Notes under the pieces: generated by a model
Told to the model about the DNA's origin: nothing
What the model saw: the letters and a program-made list of their open reading frames with translations, nothing else
The model's database searches: none
Made by a program: the position numbers and the translations under genes
Shown here: piece after piece, positions 32,883 through 41,845 of the stretch
Position numbering within the stretch: position 1 is the stretch's first letter
Layout of the letters: each line of letters starts with the position of its first letter
Assembly (NCBI GenBank): GCA_902495075.1
Contig: CABUVO010000028.1
Coordinates: 1 to 52,830 of the forward strand
From: an uncultured Porphyromonadaceae bacterium
GTDB lineage: Bacteria; Bacteroidota; Bacteroidia; Bacteroidales; Muribaculaceae
Reading direction: 5' to 3'
Length of the DNA: 52,830 nt

Positions 32883-35024
32883 ATGAAAGGATTAATAGCA
32901 TTCTTTGCATTGCTGTGTGTAACAATGTCAATTTCAGCACAAGCTGAAACACCAACAGACAGCATCAGCACATCTGCGTTTGGCAAATATCTGGATGAAA
33001 TTGTCATAGTCGCCAAGAAGCCCGGAACAGTAGTAAAAACAGACCGTAAAGTTTACACCGTCAGTCAGGATCTTACGTCAAAAGCATCTTCGGCAAGCGA
33101 AATTCTCAATCATATCCCTTCGGTTGAAGTGGATATTGACGGGAATGTCAGCATGAGAGGCAACGACAACGTGACAATCCTGATAAACGGCAAACCCTCA
33201 GCGATGATGGCAGGGAAGACACGTACCGATGCCCTCAGTCAGCTGTCTGCCGCCAATATCGAGCGGATAGAAGTAATCGACAATCCTACCTCCGAGTATA
33301 GAGCCGAAGGAGGGGGCGGAATCATAAACATAATAATGAGAACCGATACGAAACAAGGTTTCAACGGCTCGATACTTGCGAATGCCGGGAGTGCGGGACG
33401 CTACAATGCCGGCGTGAACTTAAACTACGGTATCCGCAATCTGAATTTTTACGGAGGATATACCTTTAGACGAGACCGCTATGACCGCACCGTTGATGAT
33501 TACCGCATATCTCCCTCGGACACCATTACCCAGATTACTTACGGATTGGGGCGGCCGGTCTCCCATACATTCCGTCTTGGAATGACCGCCAATATCACAT
33601 CTGCCGATATGCTTAGCGTTTCGGGGAATTATAACCGAAGAAATTTCAAGCGGGATGAGTATGTTGATTCTCGTACAAGAGACTTGAACGGCATTGTTTC
33701 AGATTCATATCACCGTGACCGTGATGCCGATGCCAAAGAAAATATGTGGGAAGGAAGCCTCCAGTACACCCATCGTTACGGCAACAGCAACGAGATTTCA
33801 ATCGGTTATCTATACTCCTCCGAATCGGAAGATGAATTGAACCGATATACGACAATGAGGCAGAATGTTGAAACCCGAAACAATGAAATCGTCTGGGATG
33901 CGAACTATATCCACAACGCCAGCCTCAGATGGCAGCACGCTTTGACAGATAATATCAAATTGATTTCGGGATATGAGTTTGAGCATCTGAGAGCTGAACA
34001 GAACTATCATGTTTCCGACTGGGACGGGACATCATTCATCCCCAATACGGATGAAAGCAATGACTTCACACATCTGAGGATGGTGAACTCACTGTATGCC
34101 AATGTCGATATGACTTTTGGTTTATGGCGCGTCAATGCAGGATTGCGCGGGGAATATACTGACATCGACAATCAGCTGAAATCCCTCTCTGAAAGCAGGC
34201 GCAAACATTATTTTGACTTATTTCCTTCGGCAAGGGTATCACGCCATATCGGGGACGACATAGAACTGTCCACCGGTTACAGTATGCGTATCAACCGTCC
34301 ACAAGGGAGCGATATGAATCCTTTTGCCGAAAGAATAAATCCGTTGAGTCTTGAGGCAGGCAATCCTGATCTGAAACCCGAGAGAATAAACACCGCCGAT
34401 TTAGGCATCCGTTGGCATTCAAACGCCAGTTCTCTTACTGCAAATCTTTTCTACCGTCATATATCCGACGGCATAACAGAGGTATCCCGTTATATCGACA
34501 ATGGAATACTGCTGACAACGAAAGAAAATCTCCAGACATCCCACAATGCCGGCATCGAGCTGGTATGGAATATGCGTGCAACGGACTGGCTTGACATAAA
34601 CCTAAACGGTACAGGGTATTACAATCGCATAAATGCCTCAAGACTTGGCTTCGGGGGTAATCGCGAAATGTTTTCATGGAGTGGTTTGTTGAACGCTGAT
34701 TTCACGCCTATAAAACATGGTACGGTTCAACTGAATGCCCGTTACCATTCAGCGACCCTTGTGCCACAAGGAAAACGTGATGGCGATTTTCAGCTTAATC
34801 TTGGATTGAAGTATGATATACCGTCAATAAATCTCGCTCTTTTTGCATCAGTAACAGACTTGCTCGATACTTATAAACTATCATATACCCTTGATACCCC
34901 GGCTCTGAAGCAGAAAGTGGAAAAACGCAGGAATCCCCGCATTATCTATGTAGGATTAAGCTGGAACTTTGGAGGCGGAGGCAAGAAACAGCATCATAAT
35001 GTGGAATATGATGAAGAAATGTAA
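32883..35024 (+). CDS. Outer-membrane beta-barrel receptor with TonB plug domain
   Basis: 713 residues. A signal peptide (MKGLIAFFALLCVTMSISAQA) precedes a plug domain (about 65-155: SEILNHIPSVEVDIDGNVSMRGNDNVTILINGKP, IERIEVIDNPTSEYRAEGGGGIINI) and a long C-terminal barrel ending ...RNPRIIYVGLSWNFGGG. Unlike many family members it lacks the N-terminal carboxypeptidase-regulatory-like domain. It resembles the OMP_b-brl_3 group often placed next to two-component systems and stress loci in Bacteroidetes. The ligand is unknown. The two PAP2 genes follow closely, the first starting within 5 bases of its stop. Confidence 0.85.
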   Translation: MKGLIAFFALLCVTMSISAQAETPTDSISTSAFGKYLDEIVIVAKKPGTVVKTDRKVYTVSQDLTSKASSASEILNHIPSVEVDIDGNVSMRGNDNVTILINGKPSAMMAGKTRTDALSQLSAANIERIEVIDNPTSEYRAEGGGGIINIIMRTDTKQGFNGSILANAGSAGRYNAGVNLNYGIRNLNFYGGYTFRRDRYDRTVDDYRISPSDTITQITYGLGRPVSHTFRLGMTANITSADMLSVSGNYNRRNFKRDEYVDSRTRDLNGIVSDSYHRDRDADAKENMWEGSLQYTHRYGNSNEISIGYLYSSESEDELNRYTTMRQNVETRNNEIVWDANYIHNASLRWQHALTDNIKLISGYEFEHLRAEQNYHVSDWDGTSFIPNTDESNDFTHLRMVNSLYANVDMTFGLWRVNAGLRGEYTDIDNQLKSLSESRRKHYFDLFPSARVSRHIGDDIELSTGYSMRINRPQGSDMNPFAERINPLSLEAGNPDLKPERINTADLGIRWHSNASSLTANLFYRHISDGITEVSRYIDNGILLTTKENLQTSHNAGIELVWNMRATDWLDINLNGTGYYNRINASRLGFGGNREMFSWSGLLNADFTPIKHGTVQLNARYHSATLVPQGKRDGDFQLNLGLKYDIPSINLALFASVTDLLDTYKLSYTLDTPALKQKVEKRRNPRIIYVGLSWNFGGGGKKQHHNVEYDEEM

Positions 35025-35028
35025 TGTC

Positions 35029-35826
35029 ATGATGTACGAGAAAAGAATACTTACGCTCCTTTGGAGCGTTATCCTGCCGGTAATGGTATTCGCTTCAAAT
35101 GAAAATACTGACATTCTGACTGTCGACTCTCTGACTGCTAATACTCTGAAATGCCATGAGATTAAGAATTCTTACCGATTCCGTCCGACCCAACTTATCA
35201 TACCCGGAGTATTGATAAGTGCCGGCTTTGTCGGACTAAAAAGCAATTGGCTGAAATACACCAACCATGAAACCAAAGAAGAACTTCAGGAGCATCCTCA
35301 TTCAAAACTGGGTGTGGATGATTTCAGTCAGTATGCGCCTTTGGCTGCAGTTTACGGATTAAGACTTTGCGGGATAAAAGGGCTCCATGATTATGTCGAC
35401 CTTACCATAATATCAGGCACAGCCTATCTCCTCACAGGGTTGTCGATTTACGGAGTGAAAACACTGACAAAAGTTGAACGCCCGGATGGAAGCACGAGCA
35501 ACTCGTTCCCTTCTGGTCATACTGCGACCGCTTTTGCCGGTGCCGAGATATTGCGACGTGAATATTGGAAAATATCGCCGTGGATTGGTGTCGCCGGATA
35601 TGCCGTTGCTGCTGGAACTGGATTCTTGCGAATGTATAATAACCGTCATTGGCTCACCGACGTGTTGGCGGGGGCAGGCTTCGGAATACTTTGCGCGCAG
35701 GCTGCGTACTGGCTTTATCCTATGATCACAAAAACTTTTTTCCGTAAACGATATAATGCCAACATATTCCTGTCTCCCTATGCCTCTTCAAGGAGCAAAG
35801 GATTAGCATTACAACTGACATTCTAA
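35029..35826 (+). CDS. PAP2-family phosphatase, envelope (lipid phosphatase)
   Basis: About 265 residues. An N-terminal signal/anchor (MMYEKRILTLLWSVILPVMVFAS) is followed by several hydrophobic segments. The PAP2 signature motifs are complete: KVERPDGST (KxxxxxxRP variant), SNSFPSGHTATAFAG with the catalytic His, and RMYNNRHWLTDVLAG. It should remove phosphate from a lipid such as undecaprenyl pyrophosphate, phosphatidylglycerol phosphate or lipid A. Start uncertain: ATGs at 34969, 35011, 35029 and 35032 are in frame; 35029 avoids overlap with the receptor. Confidence 0.87.
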   Translation: MMYEKRILTLLWSVILPVMVFASNENTDILTVDSLTANTLKCHEIKNSYRFRPTQLIIPGVLISAGFVGLKSNWLKYTNHETKEELQEHPHSKLGVDDFSQYAPLAAVYGLRLCGIKGLHDYVDLTIISGTAYLLTGLSIYGVKTLTKVERPDGSTSNSFPSGHTATAFAGAEILRREYWKISPWIGVAGYAVAAGTGFLRMYNNRHWLTDVLAGAGFGILCAQAAYWLYPMITKTFFRKRYNANIFLSPYASSRSKGLALQLTF

Positions 35827-35841
35827 ATAATTACATACATT

Positions 35842-36432
35842 ATGTTTACTCCTCTTTTCGGCAATGCTGATAGCAGTATTGTGGTGGCAATCAACAATTG
35901 TCACAGTCCATTTATGGATAATGCCATCCTTATAATAACCGATTTCTGGTTCTTTGTAGGAGTAGTCTGTTGCATATTTACTTATTCATTCCGTCAATAT
36001 AAATATCAAAAAGCATTGCTTTTCTGTGCATTGCTAATTGCGACTGTAGGATGCACGGACTATCTATGCGCCGGCATTATCCGGCCGGTAGTTCAGCAGC
36101 TTAGACCTACTAATCCCGACAATCCTCTTCATACCATATTGCATATAGTAAACGGCTATGTTGGTGGGAAATATGGTTTCCCGTCTTGCCATGCTGCAAA
36201 TTCTTTTGCGATCACCGTTTTCACTTCCTTATGGTTCAGAAGAAAATGGATTGCGACAATATTGATAGGATGGGCATTATTAGAGTGCTACACGCGTTTA
36301 TATCTTGGGGTACATTATCCCTCCGATATAGTTTTTGGAATAGCTATCGGAAGTTTGACGGCATATTTCTCTTATTTTATATCTAATAAAATACGTCATA
36401 AATCAACCTCTCTAATCTCTTTATTACATTAA
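35842..36432 (+). CDS. Second PAP2-family membrane phosphatase
   Basis: 196 residues, polytopic. It has RPTNPDNPLH in the position of the first motif, KYGFPSCHAANSFAI (catalytic His, with Cys in place of the more common Gly), and RLYLGVHYPSDIVFGI. This resembles small undecaprenyl-pyrophosphate or lipid A phosphatases of Bacteroidetes (UppP/LpxE/LpxF-type). It starts 15 bases after the first PAP2 gene, so both are in the receptor operon. Which lipid is the substrate cannot be read from the sequence. Confidence 0.87.
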   Translation: MFTPLFGNADSSIVVAINNCHSPFMDNAILIITDFWFFVGVVCCIFTYSFRQYKYQKALLFCALLIATVGCTDYLCAGIIRPVVQQLRPTNPDNPLHTILHIVNGYVGGKYGFPSCHAANSFAITVFTSLWFRRKWIATILIGWALLECYTRLYLGVHYPSDIVFGIAIGSLTAYFSYFISNKIRHKSTSLISLLH

Positions 36433-36470
36433 TTTAGTTATTTTTAGGTTGTGCATTAATTGAAAGGGTA

Positions 36471-36501
36471 TTGCGACAGCACGGGAAAATCATTAATTTT
36501 G
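36471..36501 (+). promoter_or_regulatory. SLC13 permease promoter
   Basis: TTG at 36471-36473, 20 bases, then TAATTTTG at 36494-36501. Expected start near 36508, 38 bases before the gene. Confidence 0.78.
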
Positions 36502-36545
36502 CATTATCTATATCTTTTATCTATATTTATAAGAAAATCTAAACT

Positions 36546-38378
36546 ATGCTTATCACCATAATCACGCTTGTATTGGCTGCAGCCGGCTTCGTCTGGGGGC
36601 GAATACGCGCCGATGTTGTCGCCCTCCTTGCGCTGCTGATACTTACCCTTTTCGGCATTCTGACAACTCAGGAAGCTCTTTCGGGATTCTCAAACCCGAT
36701 CGTTATCATGATGGTAGGACTGTTTGTGGTCGGAGGTGCCATATTCAATACCGGACTCGCAAAAATGGTCGGTGCGCGTCTGTCGCATCTTGGCAACGGC
36801 AGTCCTACACGCCTCTTCCTTGTTGTTGTACTTGCCACCGGACTGATCGGCGGATTCGTCAGCAATACGGGCACCGTGGCGTTAATGCTCCCCATAGTAG
36901 TCTCAATGGCGGCTTCAGCCGGCGCATCCGCATCAAGGTTTCTTATGCCGATTGCCTTCGCTTCAAGCATCGGCGGAATGCTTACCCTCATAGGTACACC
37001 GCCAAACCTTGTCATTGCTGAGGCATGGGAGGAATTCAGCGGAGAACCTCTCACGATGTTCTCGTTTCTCCCTACCGGTCTGATATGTCTTGCGGCTGGA
37101 ACTTTGCTCCTCATCCCATTCAGCAAAATGCTTTCCGGCAACAGGAAGAAAAACGCAGGTTCATCGAAAGAGAACCGCACCCTCACCGATATCGTAGAGG
37201 AATACAACCTGAATCATGACCTCTGGCGCGTAGACGTGCCAGCCTCCTCTCCTATCTCGGGACTTTCCCTCGGAGCATTGGCACTGAGAGCCAACTATGG
37301 ACTTGACGTGTTGGAACTCCGCGTGGTGGAAGGTAAAGGATTACTAAAGAATGTGTCGCAGGAGGCTCCGTCAGCATCTTCCGTAATCGAAGGTGGAAAT
37401 ATTCTTTTCATCCGTGGACCTCGCGATAGCGTTGACCGTTTCGTGTCGGATTATCATCTGCACATCGCCGATGACAACGATGAATCAAGACGACATTTGG
37501 ATTTTTACGACATCGGGCTGGCTGAAATCGTAGTTCTCCCCAACTCCGGTATTCTAAAAGAGACCATAGCCGAACTCGACTTCCGCAACCGTTATAACGT
37601 AAACATTCTCGGAGTGAGAAGAGGGGGTGAATATATCACAGAGAATCTTGGAGACAGGAAAGTGGCAAAAGGAGACGTGCTTCTTGTTCAAGGCACATGG
37701 GACGCCATAGAACGAATCAGCAGCAACACACGCGACTGGGTCGTGCTTGGCGAACCGGAAAATCAGGCATCCAAGGTAACGATCAACTACAAGGCACCGG
37801 TTGCTGCCGTGATAATGCTTGCTATGATCGCAGCTCTCGTGTTCAGCAATATTCCGGCTGTGTTCATAGTCCTCACAGCCGGAGTGATGATGATGCTTAC
37901 GGGGTGTTTCCGCACGGTAGCCGATGCCTACAAAACCATCAACTGGGAGAGCATCGTACTTATTGCCGCTATGATGCCCATGAGCTTTGCTCTGGAGAAA
38001 ACCGGAGTGAGCGAGATCGTTAGTGTGTCGCTTGTAGAAGCACTCGGCAGTGTGGGTCCGCATTGGCTGATGGCTGGAATATATTTCACTACATCGTTGC
38101 TCACCCTTTTCATTTCCAACACAGCCACAAGCGTGCTTATGGCACCAATAGCAGTACAGAGCGCCGTGGCATACGGAGTCAGTCCGCTTCCGATGCTTTT
38201 CGCCGTAACCTTCGCTGCATCGCTCTGCTTCATGTCTCCGTTCTCCACGCCTCCAAACGCATTGGTGATGCCGGCAGGGCAATATACATTCATGGACTAC
38301 GTAAAAGTCGGAGCTCCGCTCCAACTGCTCCTCGGCATTCTCATGATATTCGTTATTCCATTGTTCTTCCCCTTCTGA
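36546..38378 (+). CDS. SLC13/DASS-family permease with two RCK_C (TrkA-C) domains
   Basis: 610 residues. N-terminal and C-terminal membrane halves flank a soluble middle (about 205-400) holding two TrkA-C-like domains (YGLDVLELRVVEGKGLLKNV..., IAELDFRNRYNVNILGVRRGGEYITENLGDRKVAKGDVLLVQG). Transport signatures include FVSNTGTVALMLPIVVSMA, GGMLTLIGTPPNLVIAEAWEEF and FISNTATSVLMAPIAVQSA, the Ser-Asn-Thr motifs that bind sodium and anion. Likely substrates are dicarboxylates, sulfate or similar anions. It has its own promoter. Confidence 0.9.
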   Translation: MLITIITLVLAAAGFVWGRIRADVVALLALLILTLFGILTTQEALSGFSNPIVIMMVGLFVVGGAIFNTGLAKMVGARLSHLGNGSPTRLFLVVVLATGLIGGFVSNTGTVALMLPIVVSMAASAGASASRFLMPIAFASSIGGMLTLIGTPPNLVIAEAWEEFSGEPLTMFSFLPTGLICLAAGTLLLIPFSKMLSGNRKKNAGSSKENRTLTDIVEEYNLNHDLWRVDVPASSPISGLSLGALALRANYGLDVLELRVVEGKGLLKNVSQEAPSASSVIEGGNILFIRGPRDSVDRFVSDYHLHIADDNDESRRHLDFYDIGLAEIVVLPNSGILKETIAELDFRNRYNVNILGVRRGGEYITENLGDRKVAKGDVLLVQGTWDAIERISSNTRDWVVLGEPENQASKVTINYKAPVAAVIMLAMIAALVFSNIPAVFIVLTAGVMMMLTGCFRTVADAYKTINWESIVLIAAMMPMSFALEKTGVSEIVSVSLVEALGSVGPHWLMAGIYFTTSLLTLFISNTATSVLMAPIAVQSAVAYGVSPLPMLFAVTFAASLCFMSPFSTPPNALVMPAGQYTFMDYVKVGAPLQLLLGILMIFVIPLFFPF

Positions 38379-38416
38379 GTCTGGATTACGTAAAGATTTT
38401 GTATGCATTTTGATAA

Positions 38417-38449
38417 TTGCAGGTATGTCATATTTTTTTAGTATCTTTG
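38417..38449 (+). promoter_or_regulatory. Probable promoter of the KDG kinase transcript
   Basis: TTG at 38417-38419, 22 bases, then TATCTTTG at 38442-38449. If used, the transcript starts near 38456 and has a leader of about 460 bases that includes both repeat structures described next. Confidence 0.55.
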
Positions 38450-38535
38450 CGGTATTCTCCTCAGCTCAATTATAAAATTCAAAACATTTGAATTTTTCGG
38501 TTGGTAAATTATTAGAGTTGATTCGTATAATAATA

Positions 38536-38711
38536 TAATTCAACTTTCGCAAGCGGAAAGTTGAAGTTTATAAGTTTAATTACGCTTCGCGCAGTTTATG
38601 AGTTTATTTGTTTGATGCGAATAAATGAAAACTCGGTCATATTCGCATCTGATAAACTTTTAAACTTATAAACTCTTAAACTTTAAGTTAAAGCTTGCGA
38701 AACTTAAATAA
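38536..38711 (+). repeat. Dispersed intergenic repeat, copy 1
   Basis: 176 bases. The first 48 bases (from TAATTCAACTTTCGCA) and last 50 bases (to GCTTGCGAAACTTAAATAA) closely match the reverse complement of 50322-50483, while the centre differs. Its ends are inverted copies of each other (AACTTTCGCAAGC against GCTTGCGAAACTT), and the first arm holds its own small hairpin (TTCAACTTTC...GAAAGTTGAA). It is probably a MITE- or REP-like element. Confidence 0.8.
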
Positions 38712-38714
38712 TAT

Positions 38715-38895
38715 AAGTAAGTATTGAAAATTAGTTTATAATAAGTAAATGCAGAGCTTATTTAAATTTTGAATCTTTTGGATGCTTTCCCGCTTTCTCA
38801 TCAGTCACATAGCCCGCTATGCTCCTTCTTCGAAATCAGGAAATCATCTCAAAATATCCTAAAATTTAATATAAGCTAATTTCCAACACTTACTT
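38715..38895. repeat. 181-base imperfect palindrome (MITE-like)
   Basis: The outer 26-base arms at 38715-38740 and 38870-38895 are inverted copies with three differences, all compatible with G-U pairing. Complementarity continues inward with small gaps (GCTTAT..AAATTTT.. on both sides), and the centre has CATAGC-CC-GCTATG. It could fold into one long hairpin as DNA or RNA. It lies 21 bases before the KDG kinase start. Confidence 0.8.
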
Positions 38896-38916
38896 AAAAA
38901 ATTCAACATATATATT

Positions 38917-39939
38917 ATGTCAAAGATAGTAACACTCGGCGAGATTATGCTTCGCCTTTCTCCGGAAGGAAACAAAAGGTTTGTTCAGGTAGACAGTTTC
39001 GATGCCATCTGGGGCGGTGGCGAGGCAAACGTGGCTGTTAGCTGCGCAAATTATGGGCTTGACGCTTTTTTCGTCACGAAACTTCCTACTCATGAAATCG
39101 GTCAAGCTGCTGTAAATGCACTTCGCCGTTATGGCGTAGACACTCGTTATATTGCACGCGGAGGCGATCGCGTCGGCATATATTACTGTGAGACGGGAGC
39201 CTCAATGCGTCCGTCAAAGGTGATTTACGATCGCGCTCATTCTTCAATTGCAGAAGCGAATCCTTCTGATTTCGATTTCGACGAGATTATGAAAGATGCT
39301 ACTTGGTTCCACTGGAGCGGCATAACTCCCGCCATTTCCGATAAGGCTGCCGAACTTACGCGTCTTGCATGTGAGGCGGCAAAAAGACATGGCGTAACCG
39401 TATCGGTCGACCTTAATTTCCGCAAAAAACTTTGGACTAAAGAGAAAGCTCAGAGCATAATGCGTCCGCTCATGAAATATGTAGACGTTTGCATCGGCAA
39501 TGAAGAGGATGCGGAACTTTGTCTTGGTTTCAAACCGGAAGCGGATGTGGAAGCGGGCGATACAGGTGCAGAGGGATACAAGGGAATATTCAAGGCCATG
39601 GCTGAGGAATTCGGTTTCCGCTATGTTGCATCAACTCTAAGAGAATCTTTCTCTGCAACCCACAATGGCTGGAAGGCGATGATATATGACGGCAAGGATT
39701 TCTATGAATCAAAACGTTACGACATCAATCCGATTGTTGACCGCGTTGGTGGTGGGGATTCATTCTCCGGAGGCCTCATCTACGGGCTTCTCACCAAACC
39801 GACACAGGGCGAGGCTCTTGAATTTGCCGTAGCCGCTTCTGCACTCAAACAGACAATAAACGGGGATTTCAACCTTGTTTCAGTTGAGGAAGTGGAAGCG
39901 CTTGCAGGAGGTTCAGCCAACGGCAGAGTGCAACGTTAA
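38917..39939 (+). CDS. kdgK: 2-dehydro-3-deoxygluconokinase (PfkB family)
   Basis: 340 residues. KDG kinase makes 2-keto-3-deoxy-6-phosphogluconate from KDG, in uronate and pectin breakdown. PfkB signatures are present: IWGGGEANVAVSCANYGL near residue 30-47, and DRVGGGDSFSGGLIYGL (catalytic Asp) near residue 275. MRPSKVIYDRAHSS and VSVDLNFRKKLW match KDG kinases more than fructokinases. It overlaps nothing; the next start is 8 bases downstream. The long leader with repeats suggests RNA- or repeat-level effects on expression. Confidence 0.88.
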   Translation: MSKIVTLGEIMLRLSPEGNKRFVQVDSFDAIWGGGEANVAVSCANYGLDAFFVTKLPTHEIGQAAVNALRRYGVDTRYIARGGDRVGIYYCETGASMRPSKVIYDRAHSSIAEANPSDFDFDEIMKDATWFHWSGITPAISDKAAELTRLACEAAKRHGVTVSVDLNFRKKLWTKEKAQSIMRPLMKYVDVCIGNEEDAELCLGFKPEADVEAGDTGAEGYKGIFKAMAEEFGFRYVASTLRESFSATHNGWKAMIYDGKDFYESKRYDINPIVDRVGGGDSFSGGLIYGLLTKPTQGEALEFAVAASALKQTINGDFNLVSVEEVEALAGGSANGRVQR

Positions 39940-39946
39940 TGAGGTT

Positions 39947-41263
39947 ATGGAACAATTCAAGGAAGTATCACAAAACTATACCCTCCCGGAGGCTATCCGG
40001 GAGGCTCAAAGGTGCCTGAAATGCAAAGTGCCGGGATGCAAGAAGGGATGCCCTATTGCCAATGACATCCCCGATTGGATTGCGGAACTTGCTAAAGGTA
40101 ATTTCGGGAATGCAATCGAGATTATCCGTAGTCGCAGCAATCTGCCGGCTGTATGCGGGCGCGTTTGCGCACACGAGCGTCAATGTGAGGGCAACTGTGC
40201 CCTCTCCAAGGTCGGGAAACATATCAATATAGGGAAGCTCGAGAGATTTGTTGCAGATTTCGACAGTGAGGCAGGTCTTAACCATGACAACATCCCGGAA
40301 AAGACAAAAGGGAGCGTTGCTGTTATCGGCAGCGGTCCTGCAGGATTGACGATTGCTGGTGATCTTGCCAGAAAAGGTTTCAATGTGGAAATCTTCGAGA
40401 TGGAGCAGGAAGCCGGAGGTGTCTTGCTCTATGGCATTCCGGAATACAGATTGCCTAAGGAAGTTGTCCGTAGAGAGATCCGCAAGATTGAAGCACTTGG
40501 AGTGAAATTCCATTTGGGATTCACGATTGGTGAAGACGCGACCATCGATGATCTTTTTGCAAAAGGTTTTGACGCCATATTCATCGGCACAGGTGCCGGG
40601 CAACCGAAGAAACTGCCCATAGAGGGTATGGATCATCCCGGTGTGAAACAAGCACTCCCCTTCCTGCGTCGCGTGCAGCTCTGGAATTCGGGACACATCG
40701 ACCGCAGCGAAGTGCCGGTTGGCGATGGCGATGTTGTGTATGTGATTGGCGGTGGAAACACTGCCATGGATTCTGCCCGCACGGCATTAAGACTTGGATG
40801 CCGCAAAGTGGTGGTGGCATATCGGAAAACCATCAACGAGATGCGCGCACTTCGTTCCGAATATGAAGATGCAGTAAAAGAAGGAGTGGAATTCATGTGG
40901 AATTCCAATGTGGTTAAAGTGAACGGGGGAGAAGGCGACAGACTGCAATCTCTGATCATCGACACGGAAGGTGTGCAGAAAGAGTATCCGGCTGACCATC
41001 TCATCGGAGCTGTCGGCAATGCACCCGCCGCCCGCATCGTTTCTACAACGAAAGGGATAGATGTTGATTCAAAAGGTTATGTGCTAATTCGTGAGATGCC
41101 TTACGGCATGACCACAAGAGTCGGTGTTTTTGCCGGCGGTGATGTCTCGGCTCAGCCCGCAACGGTAGTTCATGCCATGCGTGATGCAAAGAAAGTGGCG
41201 GAAGCCATCGAACAATACGTTTCTGCAATAAAACTGATAGCAGCCATCACTCCTGCCGAATAA
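39947..41263 (+). CDS. gltD: Glutamate synthase small-subunit-like NADPH oxidoreductase
   Basis: 438 residues. It is an Fe-S/FAD/NAD(P)H protein of the GltD/homotetrameric GltA (also NfnB-like) group. Cys clusters CLKCKVPGCKKGCP and CGRVCAHERQCEGNC bind two 4Fe-4S centres; GSGPAGLTIAGDLA binds FAD; VIGGGNTAMDSARTALRLG binds NAD(P)H; GVFAGGDVSAQPATVVHAM is the C-terminal FAD motif. The start is the ATG at 39947, 8 bases after kdgK; a longer frame within kdgK was rejected. No large GltB subunit is nearby, so it may be the stand-alone type. Confidence 0.88.
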   Translation: MEQFKEVSQNYTLPEAIREAQRCLKCKVPGCKKGCPIANDIPDWIAELAKGNFGNAIEIIRSRSNLPAVCGRVCAHERQCEGNCALSKVGKHINIGKLERFVADFDSEAGLNHDNIPEKTKGSVAVIGSGPAGLTIAGDLARKGFNVEIFEMEQEAGGVLLYGIPEYRLPKEVVRREIRKIEALGVKFHLGFTIGEDATIDDLFAKGFDAIFIGTGAGQPKKLPIEGMDHPGVKQALPFLRRVQLWNSGHIDRSEVPVGDGDVVYVIGGGNTAMDSARTALRLGCRKVVVAYRKTINEMRALRSEYEDAVKEGVEFMWNSNVVKVNGGEGDRLQSLIIDTEGVQKEYPADHLIGAVGNAPAARIVSTTKGIDVDSKGYVLIREMPYGMTTRVGVFAGGDVSAQPATVVHAMRDAKKVAEAIEQYVSAIKLIAAITPAE

Positions 41264-41272
41264 CCGCATCGA

Positions 41273-41845
41273 TCATATAATCTCAAATATAATTCCTTCC
41301 TGCCGTAATGCTTCAAGACTTCGGCGGGAAGGATTTACTATATAGTTCACTCCCCTGCAATTTGCCTTGAGCAATGGCAAATCATCTCTATGATCAGTAA
41401 TCACAATGGTATTTTCATCAAAGATTATTCCCGAATTGAGCAAATTATCAAGTTTATGTTTGCCTTTATTCTCCTCAACGCCTTGACGTGTAGCATTAAA
41501 TCGTGTGATACTCACTTCGGATGCGAATGCTGAAACATATATTTCCGGAGCCGCAGTTGCGAGACACACCTCTTCTGCGCCTGTGATAATTTCTTTAACC
41601 TTTGGGTTAATTCTGCTGCATAAAAATTCCACAAACTCTTTTATATCAGTCGTTGAAAGCAGATCGGCAGCCAAAGGAATTATTCTCTCCTTTGCGGCAT
41701 GATGACTAAGGATCCTCAGTTTTCGGCAAACCACTATTTTTATCAGAGGGAAACGTGCTGCAGGACAACGTTTGAACAGAAATTTAACAAATTCCGTAAA
41801 CGAGTTGCAATCAACCAATGTGCCGTCAAGATCTACTATTGTCAT
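41273..41845 (-). CDS. HAD-superfamily phosphatase
   Basis: 190 residues. Motif I is IVDLDGTLVD at the very N-terminus, motif II LATAAPEIYVSAF (T/S position), motif III K in KHKLDNLL, and motif IV VITDHRDDLPLL. The small helical cap after motif I suggests a type IB/SerB-like phosphatase for a small or lipid-linked phosphate. Its start overlaps the phosphoribosyltransferase stop by 4 bases (ATGA). It converges on gltD with a 9-base gap. Confidence 0.82.
   Translation of the reverse strand: MTIVDLDGTLVDCNSFTEFVKFLFKRCPAARFPLIKIVVCRKLRILSHHAAKERIIPLAADLLSTTDIKEFVEFLCSRINPKVKEIITGAEEVCLATAAPEIYVSAFASEVSITRFNATRQGVEENKGKHKLDNLLNSGIIFDENTIVITDHRDDLPLLKANCRGVNYIVNPSRRSLEALRQEGIIFEII

Noticed and set aside
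37554..38408. Long His/Cys-rich frame opposite the SLC13 gene
   Set aside because: It is the antisense shadow of a well-supported permease gene with matching codon structure.
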